Assembly: GCA_910583965.1 (NCBI GenBank)
Contig: CAJUAE010000025.1
Span: 1 to 38,521, forward strand
Length of the DNA: 38,521 nucleotides
Origin: an uncultured Lachnospiraceae bacterium
Lineage (GTDB): Bacteria > Bacillota > Clostridia > Lachnospirales > Lachnospiraceae
Reading direction: 5' to 3'
Made by a program: the position numbers and the translations under genes. This document shows positions 15,878 to 24,756 of the stretch, piece after piece; position 1 is the stretch's first letter; every line of letters begins with the position of its first letter. Under the pieces are notes generated by a model. The model made no database searches. It was not told where the DNA came from and saw nothing but the letters and a program-made list of their open reading frames with translations.

Positions 15878-17263
15878 CTAAATCTTATTAAATGGATCTA
15901 AATATCGAGAAACCAAATCAATCTCTTCTTCAATGCGCAGCAGTTGATTATATTTTGCCACTCTATCACTTCGACATGGTGCACCCGTCTTAATTTGTCC
16001 TGCGTTCATCGCTACTGCCAAATCCGCAATAAAGGAATCTTCCGTCTCACCGCTTCTATGGCTAATCACTGCTTTATAGGCATTGTGTTGCGCCATCTCC
16101 ACAGCCTCAATGGCCTCACTCACTGTTCCAATCTGATTTACCTTGACCAATATAGCATTTGCAACATGTTTCTTAATCCCTGCGTCAAGACGCTTTGTGT
16201 TTGTCACAAATAAATCGTCTCCTACAAGCTGAACTTTCTCTCCAATTCTTCTGGTAAGTTCTGCCCATCCATCCCAATCGTCCTCTGCCAATCCATCTTC
16301 TATCGAGATAATCGGATAACGCTCTATCAGTTGCTCATAATATGCAATCATTTCTTCCGTTGTACGTTTGATAATTGGTTCATTGTCCTTGACATCAAAC
16401 TCCTTACCTGCCTCATAGCACGCACATGCACCATTGCCATCCACACTTGCCTTTCGACGTTTTAGTTCTGTCTCTCCACTAAAATGATAAGTGCCATCTT
16501 CTTCATTATATAATTCAGAAGCAGCCACATCCAATGCAATTTTAATATCATGTCCTGGAGTATATCCTGCTGCCTTAACCGCCTCCACAATTAAATCCAG
16601 CACAGCAAACGCATCTGGAAGATCTGGAGCAAATCCACCTTCATCTCCTACCCCCGTTGAAAGTCCTCTTTTATGACAAATCTTTTTAAGATTATGATAA
16701 ATTTCCGCACAGATTCGCAATGCTTCTCGGAAATTTGCTGCCGAAACAGGCATAATCATAAACTCCTGAAAGTCAACGGTATTTGTGGCATGTCTACCAC
16801 CATTTAAAATATTCATCATAGGAACAGGAAGTCGATCTGTTTTTACACCGCCTAAATATCGATACAACGGCATTCCCAGTGCGTTTGCAGCGGCACGCGC
16901 AGCCGCCATAGATACACTTAATGTAGCGTTAGCACCCAGATTTCCTTTGTTGTCTGTTCCATCTGTATCTACTAAAATATGATCAATCAATTTCTGACTG
17001 CACACATCAACACCGATTAGTTTATCTCGAATTTTGGTATTTACATTATTGACAGCCTTCTCCACACCAAGACCCATATATCGCATTTCGCCATCTCTTA
17101 GTTCCACTGCCTCGAATTTTCCAGTGCTCGCTCCTGATGGCACACTTGCCCTTCCTTCGCAGCAATCATTCACTGTGACCACTGCTTCTACCGTTGGATT
17201 TCCTCTAGAATCTAGTACTTCTCTTGCGTGCACATCTGTAATTTTTAATTGTGATGTTCTCAT
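15878..17263 (-). CDS. eno: Enolase (phosphopyruvate hydratase)
   Basis: Interconverts 2-phosphoglycerate and phosphoenolpyruvate in the cytoplasm. The family signatures are all present: REVLDSRGNPTVE at the N-terminus, the mobile loop PSGASTGKFEA, the HATNTVDFQEFMIMP helix, SIEDGLAEDDWDGW, ILVKVNQIGT with a catalytic Lys, SHRSGETED and IKTGAPCRSDR. The frame extends 25 codons upstream, but the ATG at 17261-17263 has GGAGGGTGGAT and starts the conserved sequence. At 461 residues it is longer than the usual 430 or so: a charged insert containing two close Cys (ACACYE) occupies about residues 264-299, where typical enolases have a few residues. It is the last gene after nrdD, nrdG and dut, 89 bases downstream of dut, and not with glycolytic genes. 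Confidence 0.96.
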   Translation of the reverse strand: MRTSQLKITDVHAREVLDSRGNPTVEAVVTVNDCCEGRASVPSGASTGKFEAVELRDGEMRYMGLGVEKAVNNVNTKIRDKLIGVDVCSQKLIDHILVDTDGTDNKGNLGANATLSVSMAAARAAANALGMPLYRYLGGVKTDRLPVPMMNILNGGRHATNTVDFQEFMIMPVSAANFREALRICAEIYHNLKKICHKRGLSTGVGDEGGFAPDLPDAFAVLDLIVEAVKAAGYTPGHDIKIALDVAASELYNEEDGTYHFSGETELKRRKASVDGNGACACYEAGKEFDVKDNEPIIKRTTEEMIAYYEQLIERYPIISIEDGLAEDDWDGWAELTRRIGEKVQLVGDDLFVTNTKRLDAGIKKHVANAILVKVNQIGTVSEAIEAVEMAQHNAYKAVISHRSGETEDSFIADLAVAMNAGQIKTGAPCRSDRVAKYNQLLRIEEEIDLVSRYLDPFNKI

Positions 17264-17352
17264 ATCCACCCTCCTGTTTTCTATAACGGAAATTTCAATA
17301 TCAAAAACAGTATTTCCAAAAGGGTAAAATAAATTCAAACATTACTTTTTCT

Positions 17353-17805
17353 CTAATTTTTACCAGTCGAACCAAATCCTCCACGATTTGTTCCTGTAAG
17401 TTCTGCAACCTCCTCAAAAATAATCTCTGGCTGCTGCTCCATAATCCGAAACTGACAAATACGGTCATTTAAATGAATTGTTGTGTCACGCATTGCATAC
17501 ATCGGAACAAACCATTGGTCATCATTCCCACAATAACCGCCCTCACCAGTTTCGCGGTCCGGCCCATCAATAACACCTTGATGATTTACTTGTATCAATC
17601 CAAAATTTTTAAAAGTAGAACTTCTTGGAACTATATGCGCTTCGTACCCTTTTGGCAATTCTATTGCAATTCCAAGCGGAATCAATTTAAATTCACCTTG
17701 CTTCATTTCTACATCTTCAGAAGCTCTTAAATCAATCCAATTTCCTTTTACTATTTTCTCTAACTTTTGTACTTTATCTGTAAAATATTTTATCTTTATA
17801 TTCAC
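17353..17805 (-). CDS. dut: dUTP diphosphatase, trimeric type
   Basis: Hydrolyses dUTP to dUMP and pyrophosphate, keeping uracil out of DNA and supplying dTMP synthesis. In 150 residues the trimeric dUTPase motifs are visible: AHIVPRSSTFKNFGL (motif 2), NHQGVIDG (motif 3, carrying the catalytic Asp) and the flexible C-terminal NRGGFGSTGKN (motif 5). Between motif 3 and the next strand there is a longer Gly-rich loop (PDRETGEGGYCGNDDQW) than in the E. coli enzyme. The start is GTG at 17803-17805 with GGGAGG five bases ahead; there is no better ATG in frame. It begins 27 bases after nrdG, so co-expression with the reductase makes metabolic sense. Confidence 0.92.
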   Translation of the reverse strand: MNIKIKYFTDKVQKLEKIVKGNWIDLRASEDVEMKQGEFKLIPLGIAIELPKGYEAHIVPRSSTFKNFGLIQVNHQGVIDGPDRETGEGGYCGNDDQWFVPMYAMRDTTIHLNDRICQFRIMEQQPEIIFEEVAELTGTNRGGFGSTGKN

Positions 17806-17832
17806 ATCTGCCTCCCAAAGCTATTTATCTTC

Positions 17833-18444
17833 TTATGCCTCACAAGCATTTCTCTTGATTGTACAACCTTCCTCTGAGCTAAACGGCACAATATTTTGTT
17901 CGGATACTCCAGCAATTTCTCGCCCCATAGGAATATCATCATAATTTCCGCAGTGAAGCACAGGAACTCGTGGATTGTCTTGTGCTAAAGTAGCCTGCAC
18001 ATCAATAACACGCTGATTACTACTTCCCTTCCACAAAAGTGTCGCATCCTTTTTCTCCTGTACAAATTCCCCATCAACAAGCACATCAATATATTTTACC
18101 ATTGAAGATTGCATAACGTTTTCCCACACATCACCAGTATATAACCAAATATTCTTATTGGGATATGTCTCCTTAATTTCTCGCGCAAGCGCTTTTATCC
18201 CATCACGATTGGCACAATGCAGTGGATCACCGCCTGAAAATGTAATTCCTTCAATATAGGGCTTGTCCAACTGGTCAAAAATCTCCGCCTTTGCAGCATC
18301 GTCAAACAGCAGTCCTCCATCAGGGTCCCATGTCATAGGATTCTGACAGCCTTTGCAGCAATGTTCACACCCTGCAACCCATAAAACGACTCTTAACCCG
18401 TCACCATTTAACATATCATCTTTTGTGATATTGTGATATCTCAT
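17833..18444 (-). CDS. nrdG: Anaerobic ribonucleotide reductase activase
   Basis: A radical-SAM enzyme of about 203 residues that uses S-adenosylmethionine and a 4Fe-4S cluster to put the glycyl radical on NrdD. The cluster motif CEHCCKGC (C-x3-C-x2-C, near residue 26) and the SAM-binding TFSGGDPLH are clear. The frame can start at a TTG nine bases earlier, but the ATG at 18442-18444 has GGAGG ten bases upstream and the TTG sits too close to it, so the ATG is chosen. The gene starts 18 bases after nrdD, the usual pairing. Confidence 0.95.
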   Translation of the reverse strand: MRYHNITKDDMLNGDGLRVVLWVAGCEHCCKGCQNPMTWDPDGGLLFDDAAKAEIFDQLDKPYIEGITFSGGDPLHCANRDGIKALAREIKETYPNKNIWLYTGDVWENVMQSSMVKYIDVLVDGEFVQEKKDATLLWKGSSNQRVIDVQATLAQDNPRVPVLHCGNYDDIPMGREIAGVSEQNIVPFSSEEGCTIKRNACEA

Positions 18445-18462
18445 ATTTTTCAAACCTCCGCC

Positions 18463-20628
18463 CTACATGCTCTTGCGCTCTGCTATTTCGGCCATCTTTG
18501 CATCGTTTAGTCTAGTATCTCCATGAACACGAGAGTACGATAGATAACCATTCATGCGGTCAATTTTGGTCAAATTTTTGCTGCCGCACTTTGGACACAC
18601 ATCCATCTCCAACTCCTGATGACCACAATCATCACAGTATGCAAGAGAGAGATTGACTCCCTCATAAAATCCCATCTCCATCGCGCGTCTCACAAGAGTC
18701 TTAATTGCAGAAATATTATAGTCAATCGGATATTTCACATATTGAATCTTACCACCATTGGACAACTCCCAAAACCGATACTCCAAATCCTGTTTTTCAA
18801 TCGGCGTGATGTCCTCTGTCACATGACAATGAAAGCTATTGCTAACATATTCCCTATCTGAAACACCTTCCACAATGCCATACTGTGCCCTGAACTGCTT
18901 CACTTGCAAACCGCAAAGATTTTCTGCTGGTGTGCCATAGATCGCATATAGATTTCCGTCTTCCTCTTTAAAGCGGTTGACTTCTTTATTGATGTACTCA
19001 AGAACCTCCAGAGCAAATGCTCCATCCTCCACAAGAGATTTCCCATTGTACAACATCTGAAGCTCATTAAATGCCGTAATGCCAAAAGAAGCTGTCGCAT
19101 ATTTCAACAGCGGTTTAATCTTATCGGAAAGCTTAAGATGACCACCCAAAAAGCCTCCCTCACAGTACGCCAGCGGATTGGTCGAAGCACGCATATTTCC
19201 CAAATATGCATAAGTTCTAATATGCAACTGCCGAATTAGATTCAAATAATAATCAAGTACCTCATAAAAATCTCTACTTTCCTGTCTTGATTTTGCAAGA
19301 ATCATTGGAAGATGCAATGAGACAGCCCCAATATTAAAACGCCCCACAAATACTGGTGCATCTTTATCATCTGCGGGGTGCATCCCGCCTCGCTCATACC
19401 ATGGAGAGAGAAATGCACGACAACCCATAGGCGAGATAACTTTACCATATTGTTTGTACATGCTGGCAATGTAGCCCTTTCCTGTCAAACTAAGCCAATC
19501 AGGATACATTGTTTTTGCTGAGCACCGGACACCTGCCTCAAACACATCCTCAAGTGGTTTTCCCGGTCCATGAAGATTTTCATCATATAGAAATACAATC
19601 TTTGGAAACAAAACAGGTTTCTTACAATCCTTTTTGCCCTGTCCTTTTCGTCTGACATTGAGCATCTGAATTGTTGCCATTTTCGCAAAACGCTCTGTTC
19701 CAATTCCAGCCGTAACTGTGATAAACGGATAGTCGCCACGGCTGCTTGCCACCGTATTAAACTTGTATTCCCAGCCTTGAAATCCTTGCTCAAACTCACG
19801 CTCCACATCCGCGACAGCTACTTCCTCGGCTTTTTTCTGCTCAATACCAAGTCCAATATATTTCTCAACGGCTGACTGATATGTTTTCTCTGCATAAGGC
19901 GCAAGAATTTTATCTACCTCTGGAACTGTAAATCCACCATACTGTTGACTTGCCGCACTAAGCACAATATCACCGATTACGTCAAATGCCACATCAAGCG
20001 ATTTTGGCTCATTATACCAGATATTTCCCATCTCAAAACCGCCAGACAGCACATTTTCTACATCAAAGAGACAGCAATTCATTGTATCGCGCCGCGCTGA
20101 CATATCATGAATATAAATATATCCATCTCTACATGCCTGTATCTCCTCTGTTGTAAGGAAAAATTTCTGATAGAGTTCCTTATTAAACTGATTAAAAATA
20201 AGGCTTCTTTTTGTGGAAACAAGCGCAGAATCCGTATTTGCATTCTCCTTATCACCAACATACATAATGGATTGACTCTTTTTGTATACATCATCCATCA
20301 TACGCACAAAATCTTGTTTGTAATTTCTGTAATCGCGATAGCTTTTTGCTACAATCGGCTTCACGTCCTCCAAAGCACTCTCAACAATATTGTGCATCAC
20401 TGGAATTGGAATCTGTTCACTCTCCATCTCATCTACCTTATCAATAACATCCTGACAAATTTGCTGTTTCTCCACATCAGTAAATTTTGTCAATGCACGA
20501 TAGGCAGATTTCCCTACGGCAACAATAACCTTCTGCACATTAAACGCCTCTTTGCTTCCATCTTTTTTGATTACATAGACCACCTTTTTTGGCTGATAAA
20601 GCACACTGTAATCGATTTCTTCGCTCAT
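18463..20628 (-). CDS. nrdD: Anaerobic (class III) ribonucleoside-triphosphate reductase
   Basis: Reduces ribonucleoside triphosphates to deoxyribonucleotides under anoxic conditions. In 721 residues there is an N-terminal ATP-cone for allosteric control (VVYVIKKDGSKEAF onward), the ten-stranded barrel core, a zinc site near the C-terminus (CDDCGHQELEMDVCPKCGSK) and the glycyl-radical motif RMNGYL with Gly at about 694. The C-terminal extension after the radical loop (SRVHGDTRLND) is longer than in short forms. The ATG follows GGGAGTAGGATGTAA. It is the first gene of a nrdD-nrdG-dut-eno unit behind a consensus promoter and NrdR box. Confidence 0.96.
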   Translation of the reverse strand: MSEEIDYSVLYQPKKVVYVIKKDGSKEAFNVQKVIVAVGKSAYRALTKFTDVEKQQICQDVIDKVDEMESEQIPIPVMHNIVESALEDVKPIVAKSYRDYRNYKQDFVRMMDDVYKKSQSIMYVGDKENANTDSALVSTKRSLIFNQFNKELYQKFFLTTEEIQACRDGYIYIHDMSARRDTMNCCLFDVENVLSGGFEMGNIWYNEPKSLDVAFDVIGDIVLSAASQQYGGFTVPEVDKILAPYAEKTYQSAVEKYIGLGIEQKKAEEVAVADVEREFEQGFQGWEYKFNTVASSRGDYPFITVTAGIGTERFAKMATIQMLNVRRKGQGKKDCKKPVLFPKIVFLYDENLHGPGKPLEDVFEAGVRCSAKTMYPDWLSLTGKGYIASMYKQYGKVISPMGCRAFLSPWYERGGMHPADDKDAPVFVGRFNIGAVSLHLPMILAKSRQESRDFYEVLDYYLNLIRQLHIRTYAYLGNMRASTNPLAYCEGGFLGGHLKLSDKIKPLLKYATASFGITAFNELQMLYNGKSLVEDGAFALEVLEYINKEVNRFKEEDGNLYAIYGTPAENLCGLQVKQFRAQYGIVEGVSDREYVSNSFHCHVTEDITPIEKQDLEYRFWELSNGGKIQYVKYPIDYNISAIKTLVRRAMEMGFYEGVNLSLAYCDDCGHQELEMDVCPKCGSKNLTKIDRMNGYLSYSRVHGDTRLNDAKMAEIAERKSM

Positions 20629-20683
20629 TTACATCCTACTCCCTTATATACATTTTTCTTTTATATTGTATCTAAAATTTATT

Positions 20684-20707
20684 ACGGACACTATATATAG
20701 TGTCCGT
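20684..20707. promoter_or_regulatory. NrdR box upstream of nrdD
   Basis: A perfect 24-base palindrome, ACGGACACTATA/TATAGTGTCCGT. Its inner 16 bases, ACACTATATATAGTGT, match the published NrdR consensus (acaCwAtATaTwGtgt). It lies immediately downstream of the -10 box of the nrdD promoter, where NrdR bound with ATP/dATP would block transcription. NrdR sites often occur in pairs about 30 bases apart; a clear second box is not seen here. Confidence 0.88.
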
Positions 20708-20712
20708 ATACT

Positions 20713-20741
20713 AGTATAGTGCAATTCATATCGGTTGTCAA
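20713..20741 (-). promoter_or_regulatory. Consensus promoter for nrdD operon
   Basis: On the minus strand TTGACA (20736-20741) and TATACT (20713-20718) are 17 bases apart. Transcription should start within the TAGTATACGGAC region, at the edge of the NrdR palindrome. Confidence 0.88.
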
Positions 20742-20779
20742 TTATGAAAATGCAGAGTTGTTATTCACTTATATAGTTG

Positions 20780-20801
20780 GTTACAATTCACACCCACGCC
20801 A
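20780..20801. repeat. 22-bp dispersed repeat, solo copy
   Basis: GTTACAATTCACACCCACGC plus CA is identical to the reverse complement of 38269-38290. It lies between hlyD and the nrdD promoter, with no coding role. Confidence 0.75.
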
Positions 20802-20918
20802 AAGTTTGTATTCCTTTCAGATAATTTGGTGTAGATTGCAACAATTGATGCATATGCTGGCTTCGACATCATGCAGCAAGTACATTGTGCGGTGTAAAAA
20901 GTAATGAATAATTTATTT

Positions 20919-22985
20919 CTATTCTTCTTGTGGTCGCACACTTTGTCCTTGTTTCAATTCTTTTGTAGCGTAGATAATTACTTTTGTGTCAGCACCGATT
21001 GTCCCAGGCTCAATTGCAATATAGCGGTCATTTCTATCTTTCACTTGCACTTTAATTTTCTCAATATAGTATTCGCTTCCAAGGATTCCTTCTTTTTCAT
21101 TTAATGTATAAATATAATAAGTGTTATTTTCCTCATACACAGCATCCACTGGTAGTGTCAAATTATGATATTCTCCCTGTACTGATTTTTTGACATTCCC
21201 ACTTAAACCAGGCTGTCCCACATTTTCAGGAAGTAGACAAGTAATATCATAACCGCCTTGTGCATTCTCTGCAAAATAGTCCACTGTAATATCCATTTCT
21301 GACGACTGTCCATTCAATTTTACAGTAACTATATCCATTAAATGAATATATTTACCCTCCTCTTTTGTAATTTGAAACTTAAACTGGCAAGGTCGTTGTG
21401 CATCTGTTAGCAAAATCGCCGCAGTGTCTATTGTTCTGCTGCCAACTTCAATTTGAATCCTCGATACAATACCATCATTCTTTGCCTTGATTTCTCCTTT
21501 CTGCATTTTGATTGCATGAAGTTGTTCTATCTGCCTCCTTGCCTGATTTATCTCAAGTTCATAGACTTTTGCAGTAGAATCTGCTCTTGATGTAACTTCC
21601 GCAGTCGCAATCTCTCTCATTTTCTGTCGCAGTGTCACCTCACGCGTATAACTTGCATCGTTATAATTTTCTTTTGCGCGCTGTACATTTTCCTCAAGTG
21701 TAAGTTTTGTATTCTGCCACACATCAAATGCTGCTTCCTCCGCAGAATAATCTGGCTGTATAACTGCATCTCTATTATGTTTTGTCAATTGTTCTTGTAA
21801 TATAAGCAATTGTTTATTTGCTTTTTTAATTTTGTCCAAAAGTTCAGTTCGTTTTTCTTCCTCTATCAAAGTCTGATTTTCTTTAGATTCTTGTGAAAGA
21901 ATGGCTTCTATATTTTTATTTGCATTGTCAATATCTGCATTTTTGTTTTCTAATTCTGTACTTTCTGTTTCTGTTTTCTCTAATTCTGTATTTTCTGTTT
22001 CCGCATTCTCTATCCCTGTATTTTCTATTTCTGATTGCTCTATTTCTATATCTTCTGATTTTGTGTTTTCTATTTCTGTATTCTCTGTCTCTATATCCTT
22101 TGTTTCTATATTTTCTGTTTTTGGATTCTCTATTTCTATATTTTCTATTTCTTCATCTTCTAATTCTAAATTCTCCGTTTCTTCGTTTTTTATTTCAATA
22201 TTTTCTAATTTTGAATTCTCTGTATTGGTAGAACTTCCTGCTGCTCCTGACAATACTTTTGATGATTCATTTTCTTTCATCCTATCAATATGGTTTTCCA
22301 ACTCGGCAAGTTGTTCTTCCAATCGCTGAATTTCACGCTCCTTTGCTGTAATATTATCCGTAATGCCATATCCTTTGTTCACCCAATCATGATATGCATC
22401 CCATGCATTGCGCCGCGCATTATCCGCAGTGTATGGTACAGTGTCTGCAAGATGCTTTTCAAGTGCTTTCTCTGCCTTCTCCAACGCTACTTTTGCGCGC
22501 TCTTTCGTCAGTGCGGTCTCCTTATCTGCCGTCTCATAGTCTTCCTTTGCCCATAAAATTGCCACTTCCTTTTTCTGTGCATCAATCATTGCGTTCACTT
22601 GAAAATCCGAAAGATTACACATAAGTTTAGAAAGTTCTGTTTCCTTTGCGCCTATTAACTCAGCAATGTCAGCCGTATCAATGATAAAAAGAACATCCCC
22701 TGTTTTAACTACATCCCCTTGCTGAACATAAATCTTATCCACCCGCAATCCCGGTTGCACATTCACAGCAATTTCACCACCCGCAATCACAATTCCATCT
22801 GTCTCCACAACATGTTCCACATACTTTTTTGAGACAGTATCCGTTTTGACAATTGGCAAACCTGACACATAGATACTCTTTGAAATGATTGTACACAACC
22901 ATACAAATGCCAAAAATATCAAAAATATCTTTATCCACTTCTCCATTCGCTTACGAGTAAAAAGCTTCTCCTCATCCTTCTCCAT
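20919..22985 (-). CDS. HlyD-like membrane-fusion (adaptor) protein with repeat insert
   Basis: A 688-residue membrane-anchored adaptor. A charged N-terminus is followed by one membrane helix (about residues 16-37), then a split biotinyl-lipoyl-like domain: first half IAVNVQPGLRVDKIYVQQGD near residue 75, second half KNDGIVSRIQIEVGSRTIDT near residue 505. Between them is a long coiled-coil hairpin. HlyD relatives normally link ABC exporters or other pumps across the envelope. Here the hairpin carries a Glu/Asn/Thr-rich repeat insert (about residues 253-355), which makes the protein far longer than usual. The ATG follows GGAGGATTCGTGTT. It is the last gene behind a binding protein and two sugar-type permeases, 37 bases after the second permease; no exporter ATPase is present. 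Its partner is therefore unclear. Confidence 0.85.
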   Translation of the reverse strand: MEKDEEKLFTRKRMEKWIKIFLIFLAFVWLCTIISKSIYVSGLPIVKTDTVSKKYVEHVVETDGIVIAGGEIAVNVQPGLRVDKIYVQQGDVVKTGDVLFIIDTADIAELIGAKETELSKLMCNLSDFQVNAMIDAQKKEVAILWAKEDYETADKETALTKERAKVALEKAEKALEKHLADTVPYTADNARRNAWDAYHDWVNKGYGITDNITAKEREIQRLEEQLAELENHIDRMKENESSKVLSGAAGSSTNTENSKLENIEIKNEETENLELEDEEIENIEIENPKTENIETKDIETENTEIENTKSEDIEIEQSEIENTGIENAETENTELEKTETESTELENKNADIDNANKNIEAILSQESKENQTLIEEEKRTELLDKIKKANKQLLILQEQLTKHNRDAVIQPDYSAEEAAFDVWQNTKLTLEENVQRAKENYNDASYTREVTLRQKMREIATAEVTSRADSTAKVYELEINQARRQIEQLHAIKMQKGEIKAKNDGIVSRIQIEVGSRTIDTAAILLTDAQRPCQFKFQITKEEGKYIHLMDIVTVKLNGQSSEMDITVDYFAENAQGGYDITCLLPENVGQPGLSGNVKKSVQGEYHNLTLPVDAVYEENNTYYIYTLNEKEGILGSEYYIEKIKVQVKDRNDRYIAIEPGTIGADTKVIIYATKELKQGQSVRPQEE
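21920..22228 (-). repeat. Imperfect short tandem repeats coding an E-N/T-E-I rich insert
   Basis: Within the HlyD-like gene about 300 bases repeat a loose 15-18 base pattern, on the plus strand variants of TTCTGTATTTTCTGTTTC. The protein reads as runs of IENTEIENTKSE and ETENTELEKTETES. The frame is kept throughout, and the variants suggest repeat expansion followed by drift. Confidence 0.85.
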
Positions 22986-23022
22986 AACACGAATCCTCCA
23001 TATAATAACCCTATGGCAGTTC

Positions 23023-23889
23023 CTAACCCTTCAATCCAGAATAAATAATTCCCTGTTCTAAATAGTCCTGTCCCATCACAAACACAAAAACTGCTGGAAT
23101 TAGCATTACTACAGACGCTGCAAACGCAAATCCCGCCTGCGTCCAACTAATTTCAGGCAAATATAGTGATAACGGCCATAACGTCTTATTTTCTAGAAAT
23201 GCAAATGGCTGCTCAATCATATTCCAATACTCCAAAAATCCAAGTACCAGTGCAGAAAGGATTCCGCCTTTTCCAAGTCCTATTCCCACCGTAAAAAATA
23301 TATAAACCTCCCCAGCGCCATCTATTCTCGCAGCCTCTATCAAGGACCTAGGAATTGCCTGAAATCCACCGTAAATTACAAAAATGGGAAATGTGCTAAA
23401 CACCGCAGGAAAAATGACTGCCCAATGCGTATCCAACAACGACAACCTGTCAAGAGTCAGATAACTTGAAAGCATTGTCACCTGAAAGGGCAAAAGCATC
23501 AGTACAACATAAATGGTAAAAAGCACATTTTTTCCTCTTACTGCATAGGTTGCAAATGCCCACGCTGCTGGAATACCTACCACCATCTGCCCTAACAAAA
23601 TCAAACTAACCATCTTCACCGAATTCCAAAACAATACAAAAAATTCTGGCGTGTAAAAAAGCAATCGAATATAATTCTCTATTGTAGGATATTGTGGAAT
23701 CAGTTTCCATGTTACAAATCCTGTTCCATGTTCAAATACAGGTGCCAGACACTCATATAAATCTCCTTTTCCCATAACAGAACCCGTCACAACAAGAAGC
23801 ACCGGCGCACAGATAACAATTCCTGCCGCAATAAACATTAATTTTGTAATTGTCTCCAATACTGTTCGGAGAAATTTTCTTACTCTCAT
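23023..23889 (-). CDS. ABC importer permease (MalG/AraQ type)
   Basis: A 288-residue membrane permease with six hydrophobic segments. The EAA loop reads LIEAARIDGAGEVYIFFTVG near residue 188, and the C-terminus QDYLEQGIIYSGLKG is typical of MalG-like proteins. The ATG follows AGGAGTGGAATAAA. It starts 60 bases after the first permease gene. Together they should form a heterodimeric channel served by the propeller-fused binding protein; a shared ATPase would have to come from elsewhere. The EAA-loop region VGIGLGKGGILSA departs from the usual xPLxxP continuation, so coupling to an ATPase may be altered. Confidence 0.88.
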   Translation of the reverse strand: MRVRKFLRTVLETITKLMFIAAGIVICAPVLLVVTGSVMGKGDLYECLAPVFEHGTGFVTWKLIPQYPTIENYIRLLFYTPEFFVLFWNSVKMVSLILLGQMVVGIPAAWAFATYAVRGKNVLFTIYVVLMLLPFQVTMLSSYLTLDRLSLLDTHWAVIFPAVFSTFPIFVIYGGFQAIPRSLIEAARIDGAGEVYIFFTVGIGLGKGGILSALVLGFLEYWNMIEQPFAFLENKTLWPLSLYLPEISWTQAGFAFAASVVMLIPAVFVFVMGQDYLEQGIIYSGLKG

Positions 23890-23949
23890 TTTATTCCACT
23901 CCTACTATTACAAGGATCTTTATTTAGCAACAAATACAGTAGTCATCAC

Positions 23950-24720
23950 TCAACTCTGGCTATAATATTGAAACAATAAAATAAATACAAACAATACCAA
24001 AGCTACCAAAACACTTGCTGCCGCCATCTTGTCAAACTCCAAATTCACATACCAATTGTTAAATGTATGCTGTAAAAGATAAATATCTTTTCTTGGATAG
24101 GAACCACCAACAAGAAATGCTTCTCTATAGATTTTCATGGAATTTAAAAACGATAAAATTACAATTGTATAGACACTGCCCTTTAAACATGGCAGCTTCA
24201 CAAATATCAAACACTGAAATTTATTTGCGCCATCCACTTTTGACGCTTCTATTAGTTCACTTGGTATTCCTGCAATTCCTGCAAGCCATAGCACAATGGT
24301 ATATCCTGTGTTTTTCCATAGATAGCTGACAACCAAACTTTCAAAATCCTGCCTATAAAAAAACATTCTCCACACAATAACCACTGTCGCTGTTGGCATT
24401 GCCATTGGAAATAAGTATAGACTTTTTATCACATGGATATCTCGAATCTTACTAAGCACAAGCGCTGCGGCCAATCCAATTATAACTAGAAGCGGTATTG
24501 CCACACTCACAAAATGGAGCGTGTTCTTTACCGCAAGGCGAAACGCCTGATTGTGAATCACTGTTTTATAATTGTCTAGTCCTGCAAACTCCCCTGACAT
24601 CACTGTAAAAAATGACCGCCGCACCACATCTGCAAACGGAATTAGCACGAAAATTAGTACCCCTGCCAAACTCACACTGATAAAAATCATAAAATAAGCA
24701 AATTCTCGAAACCGTTTCAT
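23950..24720 (-). CDS. ABC importer permease (MalF/UgpA type)
   Basis: A 256-residue permease, slightly short for the family, with six predicted membrane segments and an EAA loop (LIEASKVDGANKFQCLIFVK near residue 156). The early block PFADVVRRSFFTVMSGEF and FAGLDNYKTVI are standard for MalF/UgpA-like sugar permeases. The ATG follows AGGTGTAAAAGA, and the gene begins 36 bases after the binding-protein gene. The C-terminus ends soon after the last membrane helix. Confidence 0.88.
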   Translation of the reverse strand: MKRFREFAYFMIFISVSLAGVLIFVLIPFADVVRRSFFTVMSGEFAGLDNYKTVIHNQAFRLAVKNTLHFVSVAIPLLVIIGLAAALVLSKIRDIHVIKSLYLFPMAMPTATVVIVWRMFFYRQDFESLVVSYLWKNTGYTIVLWLAGIAGIPSELIEASKVDGANKFQCLIFVKLPCLKGSVYTIVILSFLNSMKIYREAFLVGGSYPRKDIYLLQHTFNNWYVNLEFDKMAAASVLVALVLFVFILLFQYYSQS

Positions 24721-24756
24721 TCTTTTACACCTGTTCTTTGCATCTTTAATTTTCTG

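Noticed and set aside
20708..20735. Second NrdR box
   Set aside because: TATACTAGTATA is palindromic, but it overlaps the -10 box, lacks the ACAC/GTGT ends and is too close to the first site.
21893..22329. Two long plus-strand reading frames rich in Ser, Phe and Leu opposite the HlyD-like gene
   Set aside because: They are the antisense shadow of the low-complexity repeat tract, which lacks stops in several frames; they have no ribosome site.
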